From the NCBI RefSeq assembly GCF_028285565.1, contig NZ_JANQOY010000176.1:1-34221 (forward strand): a stretch of 34,221 nt of DNA, given 5' to 3'. The translations under genes were made by a program, and so were the position numbers. Below, piece by piece: positions 31,554 through 34,221 of the stretch. The stretch is from Acaryochloris sp. IP29b_bin.148. GTDB lineage: Bacteria > Cyanobacteriota > Cyanobacteriia > Thermosynechococcales > Thermosynechococcaceae. The first letter of the stretch is position 1; each line of letters starts with the position of its first letter. The notes under the pieces were generated by a model. The model was not told where the DNA came from. It saw only the letters and a program-made list of their open reading frames with translations, and did no database searches.

Positions 31554-32555
31554 ATGAACGTCCGGTTACTGGAAATTGATACCTCATCACCCGATAGAGT
31601 CTTGGAACTGCTCAAGGACATTCCTTGTATAGATATTTGGCAAACGTCAGAACCAGCCTGTATTCGAGTAACCGTCAGAACCCCCCAAGTGGAGCAGGTG
31701 CTCCATCGTTTACAGACAAACTTAGCCAACCCCAAAGTGCTAATTTTGCCAGTGGAAGCCCAGTGGCCCGTGCCTGACTTAGAGGCCCCTTGCAATCAAA
31801 CCGCTGCACGCCTGAGTCGAGAGGAAATCTATACCAAAGTGGGGCAACAGGTGCAAATAACGGGAACCCAGATCGGCCTAGTGGTCCTGTCCACGCTTAT
31901 TGTGGCCATTGGCTTACTCAAGGGGAGTGAAGCGATCTTGATTGGGGGAATGGTCTTAGCACCTTTACTACAACCCATTTTGGGGTTAGCAGTGGCTGCA
32001 GTTTTAGGGGATTTTGTCTTAGCTAAACAAGCGATCAAGGTGGGCGGCATCAGTATCGGACTCGTCCTAGGGCTCACCATTTTTCTAGGAATAGTGAGTC
32101 CAATACCGACTGACCTGCCAGGGGTAATGGCACGGGTGAGGGTGGAGCCAATGGATGCAGGATTAGCCGTTGCAGCCGGTATTGCCAGCGCTTTGTCACT
32201 CACCTCTGATAATCAGAATGCGATGGTTGGCGTTATGGTGGCCGTCGCTATACTGCCGCCATTAGTTGTTCTGGGGCTATTGATTGGGGCGGGGGAATGG
32301 GCATTAGCCCCTGGAGCCTTTCTGCTAGTCCTAACCAATGTCATCGGATTGAATCTGGCAGCCACCGCTACATTGACGGCTCAGAACCTAGAACTACCCT
32401 TTCAGTGGCGACAGCAGGCCCAGGGGTTTACCCAGAGGCTGTTGGGTATGGGGATGATTTTAATTTTGGGAATTATGGGTGTGGTGACTTGGCAACAGCT
32501 TGATTTTGGGAATATTCTTGCCCAAGCAAGCACCGTTATTCATCCCAAGGGATAA
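31554..32555 (+). CDS. DUF389 membrane protein
   Basis: A 333-residue integral membrane protein of the DUF389 (TIGR00341) family. A soluble N-terminal domain of about 95 residues (NVRLLEIDTSSPDRVLELLK onward) precedes about six helices. Family signatures are AILIGGMVLAPLLQPILGLA, MARVRVEPMDAGLAVAAGIA and MVGVMVAVAILPPLVVLGLL. The function is unknown, though these proteins often occur with stress and envelope genes. ATG 31554 is used; the frame is open to GTG 31476, which lies in the upstream terminator. No Shine-Dalgarno is evident. A second DUF389 gene lies at 33679. Confidence 0.9.
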   Translation: MNVRLLEIDTSSPDRVLELLKDIPCIDIWQTSEPACIRVTVRTPQVEQVLHRLQTNLANPKVLILPVEAQWPVPDLEAPCNQTAARLSREEIYTKVGQQVQITGTQIGLVVLSTLIVAIGLLKGSEAILIGGMVLAPLLQPILGLAVAAVLGDFVLAKQAIKVGGISIGLVLGLTIFLGIVSPIPTDLPGVMARVRVEPMDAGLAVAAGIASALSLTSDNQNAMVGVMVAVAILPPLVVLGLLIGAGEWALAPGAFLLVLTNVIGLNLAATATLTAQNLELPFQWRQQAQGFTQRLLGMGMILILGIMGVVTWQQLDFGNILAQASTVIHPKG

Positions 32556-32627
32556 CCATTTGGCTCCAGCCTATTGTTAAAACCCTCCCTTGCTCCAACC
32601 GTCGTCAACTCTTGCAGGAAACACAGC

Positions 32628-33629
32628 ATGTCCTTTGATAACGTCTTTTGGTTGCTTAAGGTAACCGGACTAGAGTGGCAACGAGATAAAGCCTCTCGGC
32701 TGGCAGCCGCCTTGGCCTATTACACTGCTTTTTCCTTGGCCCCAGTGTTAGTGATTGTGATTGCGATCGCAAGTTTGGCATTTAACCAAAGCACCGTCCA
32801 AGGGCAAGTAATGGCGCAATTCAAAGAATGGTTAGGCCCCGATGGTGCCGCTATTATCCGGGTGATGGTGCGGGGAACCTACCTACAAGGATCTGGGATG
32901 AGAGATACATTAGGAAGTTTGGTTTTACTGTTTGTCGGCTCCACCGGACTCTTCACCAACCTCAAAGATGCCTTGAATTCCATTTGGAAAATTCAGCCTG
33001 CCCCAGATCGGGGTTGGAAGGGATTTGTGCGGGATCGGCTCTTTGCCTTTGTGATGGTGCTCGGCGTTGGGCTGGTTTTAATCCTGATCCTAGGACTCAG
33101 CACCTGGCTAACGGCGGTCAGTCATAGCGCTAGTACCTATGTCAGCTCTTGGATCCATGTGGGACGAATCTTAGATTCAGTATTTTCCTTAAGTATCATC
33201 ACCTTTATCGTCGCCTTAATCTATAAATATTTGCCTGATGTCGAGATTCAATGGAGCGATGTCTGGATTGGTTCGTTTCTCACGTCTTTATTATTCGCCG
33301 TGGGTAAATTTTTGATTAGTTTGTACTTGAGCCAAAACAGTCTCAGTTCCACCTACGGAGCAGCCGGGTCCCTTGCCGTCGTTTTACTGTGGGTCAATTA
33401 CTCAGCGCAAATTTTCTTTTTTGGTGCAGAGCTAACCAAAGTCTATACCAATCGCTTTGGCTCCCAGATTCGACCGGCCCGTTATGCAACCGCGCTCCAA
33501 GACCCCGTTACACAGCCAAGTCCTTCTCAACTCAATGCTCAAAAAGCGGCCTCATCTTCAGGCAACTCCCTCATCCAGCAGTTGCCGCAGTGGTTGAAAA
33601 AAGTATTTCGTCGCACCACTCGCTCATAA
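32628..33629 (+). CDS. YihY/BrkB-family membrane protein
   Basis: A 333-residue membrane protein with about six helices. The family markers are KASRLAAALAYYTAFSLAPV near the start, LFVGSTGLFTNLKDALNSIW in the middle, and SSTYGAAGSLAVVLLWVNYS with AQIFFFGAELTKVYTNRFGS at the end. YihY/BrkB proteins were once called ribonuclease BN by mistake; their present role is unclear, perhaps transport. ATG 32628 has AGGAA 8 bases upstream, so it is preferred over ATG 32574. The tail of about 45 residues is polar. It is flanked by two DUF389 genes on the same strand, probably one operon. Confidence 0.93.
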   Translation: MSFDNVFWLLKVTGLEWQRDKASRLAAALAYYTAFSLAPVLVIVIAIASLAFNQSTVQGQVMAQFKEWLGPDGAAIIRVMVRGTYLQGSGMRDTLGSLVLLFVGSTGLFTNLKDALNSIWKIQPAPDRGWKGFVRDRLFAFVMVLGVGLVLILILGLSTWLTAVSHSASTYVSSWIHVGRILDSVFSLSIITFIVALIYKYLPDVEIQWSDVWIGSFLTSLLFAVGKFLISLYLSQNSLSSTYGAAGSLAVVLLWVNYSAQIFFFGAELTKVYTNRFGSQIRPARYATALQDPVTQPSPSQLNAQKAASSSGNSLIQQLPQWLKKVFRRTTRS

Positions 33630-33678
33630 GGCTCACCCGTGGAGCCACGTCCACCAACCGTTAACGGATCCTCGATCC

Positions 33679-34221
33679 ATGACTAAACTGATGACTAAGC
33701 TCCGCACCTACTTCAGCAAAAGCCGTCGAGGCTTACATTCTGCCCAAAAAGAAGTCGCTGAGTTGTGGCACCAAAACAGTGGCGATTGGAGCTGGGCTGT
33801 CGAAAAGCCCCGACCTGTTGCCGCCGTCAATCGGAGTTTATGGAAAAGCTCCGTGCCTTCCCTCAGCTTCTATGCCATGTTGGGTTTATCCAGCGTTATT
33901 GCCACCCTAGGACTACTCTCAGGCAGCGCTGCTGTGATTATTGGAGCCATGATCATCGCCCCCTTAATGGGCTCTATTATTGGTATCGCCTATGCCATTG
34001 TGATGGGCAACCGTCGTCTCCTCAAGCGGTCTGCTCTGACCACCTTTAAAGGAATCTTGCTATCCATCCTAGCGGCAACCCTGATTACGTTGCTATTTGG
34101 ATTAACGCAAACCAATTCAGAAATCTTGGCTCGGGTTCGTCCCACCCTGATTGATCTGGGGGTTGCGCTTGCGGCTGGCGCTGCAGGGGCTTTTGCTATT
34201 TCTCGCCGTCAAGTTGAGAAT
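33679..34221 (+). CDS. DUF389 membrane protein, second copy (3' end outside window)
   Basis: Open from ATG 33679 to the window edge (181 codons, no stop). A polar N-terminus of about 65 residues (with WHQNSGDWSWAVEKPRP) replaces the ferredoxin-like domain of the first copy. Membrane signatures are SGSAAVIIGAMIIAPLMGSI and ARVRPTLIDLGVALAAGAAG, matching the LIGGMVLAPLLQPI and ARVRVEPMDAGLAVAAG segments of the copy at 31554. The two are therefore distant paralogues. The start is 49 bp after the YihY stop. Confidence 0.9.
   Translation, partial: MTKLMTKLRTYFSKSRRGLHSAQKEVAELWHQNSGDWSWAVEKPRPVAAVNRSLWKSSVPSLSFYAMLGLSSVIATLGLLSGSAAVIIGAMIIAPLMGSIIGIAYAIVMGNRRLLKRSALTTFKGILLSILAATLITLLFGLTQTNSEILARVRPTLIDLGVALAAGAAGAFAISRRQVEN

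Noticed and set aside
1..34221. tRNA or rRNA genes
   Set aside because: No cloverleaf or rRNA-like sequence was seen in the intergenic regions by eye; a covariance search would be needed to be sure.

Overview
The window is cyanobacterial chromosomal DNA. Evidence: repeated GCGATCGC (HIP1) octamers (for example 1668-1675, 3267-3274, 3290-3297), two high-light-inducible proteins of the chlorophyll-binding fold (24814-24957 and 25051-25323), a stand-alone photosystem II psbT gene (16111-16251), and Rcp1-like, CHASE3-kinase, DUF1400 and HdeD families. The species cannot be fixed from sequence alone; a large-genome, Acaryochloris-like filamentous or unicellular cyanobacterium is a guess.

Layout. 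1-3.2 kb: leuS and a small alpha/beta hydrolase. 3.3-6.3 kb: an A/T-rich accessory island with an unknown acidic protein, a SUKH (SMI1/KNR4) protein, a FitA-like antitoxin with a broken PIN toxin, an unknown gene split by a 120-bp MITE with a perfect 9-bp target duplication, and a SAM methyltransferase flanked by attC-like boxes. 6.5-15.9 kb: MscS channel, a coiled-coil protein, a three-gene receiver/kinase operon, a PP2C phosphatase, a TPR-bestrophin pair, and a LuxR regulator-CHASE3 kinase pair. 15.9-22.2 kb: psbT diverging from an hdeD operon, an M50-CBS protease, a histidine phosphatase, and two tandem exported DUF1400 proteins. 22.2-34.2 kb: metallophosphoesterase, Dps, two HLIPs, an exported stress-type protein, two CsbD proteins, a DUF1328 peptide, two paralogous membrane-anchored Pro-rich proteins, a receiver protein, DUF2294, a quinone-oxidoreductase island, and DUF389-YihY-DUF389 (the last gene runs off the window).

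How it hangs together. From about 15.9 kb onward the window reads as an envelope, oxidative and light stress cluster (HdeD, Dps, HLIP, CsbD, DUF1328, YihY, DUF389, PsbT). Two shared non-coding signals support co-regulation. One is a dyad-like motif around CTACCTTTAG, about 90-130 bp upstream of five of these genes. The other is a gap-free 137-bp leader, about 80% identical by hand alignment, in front of both DUF2294 and the second csbD gene. The two leader copies are inverted and bracket a small island holding a truncated LysR gene, a decayed oxidoreductase and an intact oxidoreductase.

Four genes are too short for a normal ORF cut-off or are cut by the window edge, and were found by reading directly: psbT, the 47-aa HLIP, the LysR remnant and the second DUF389 gene.
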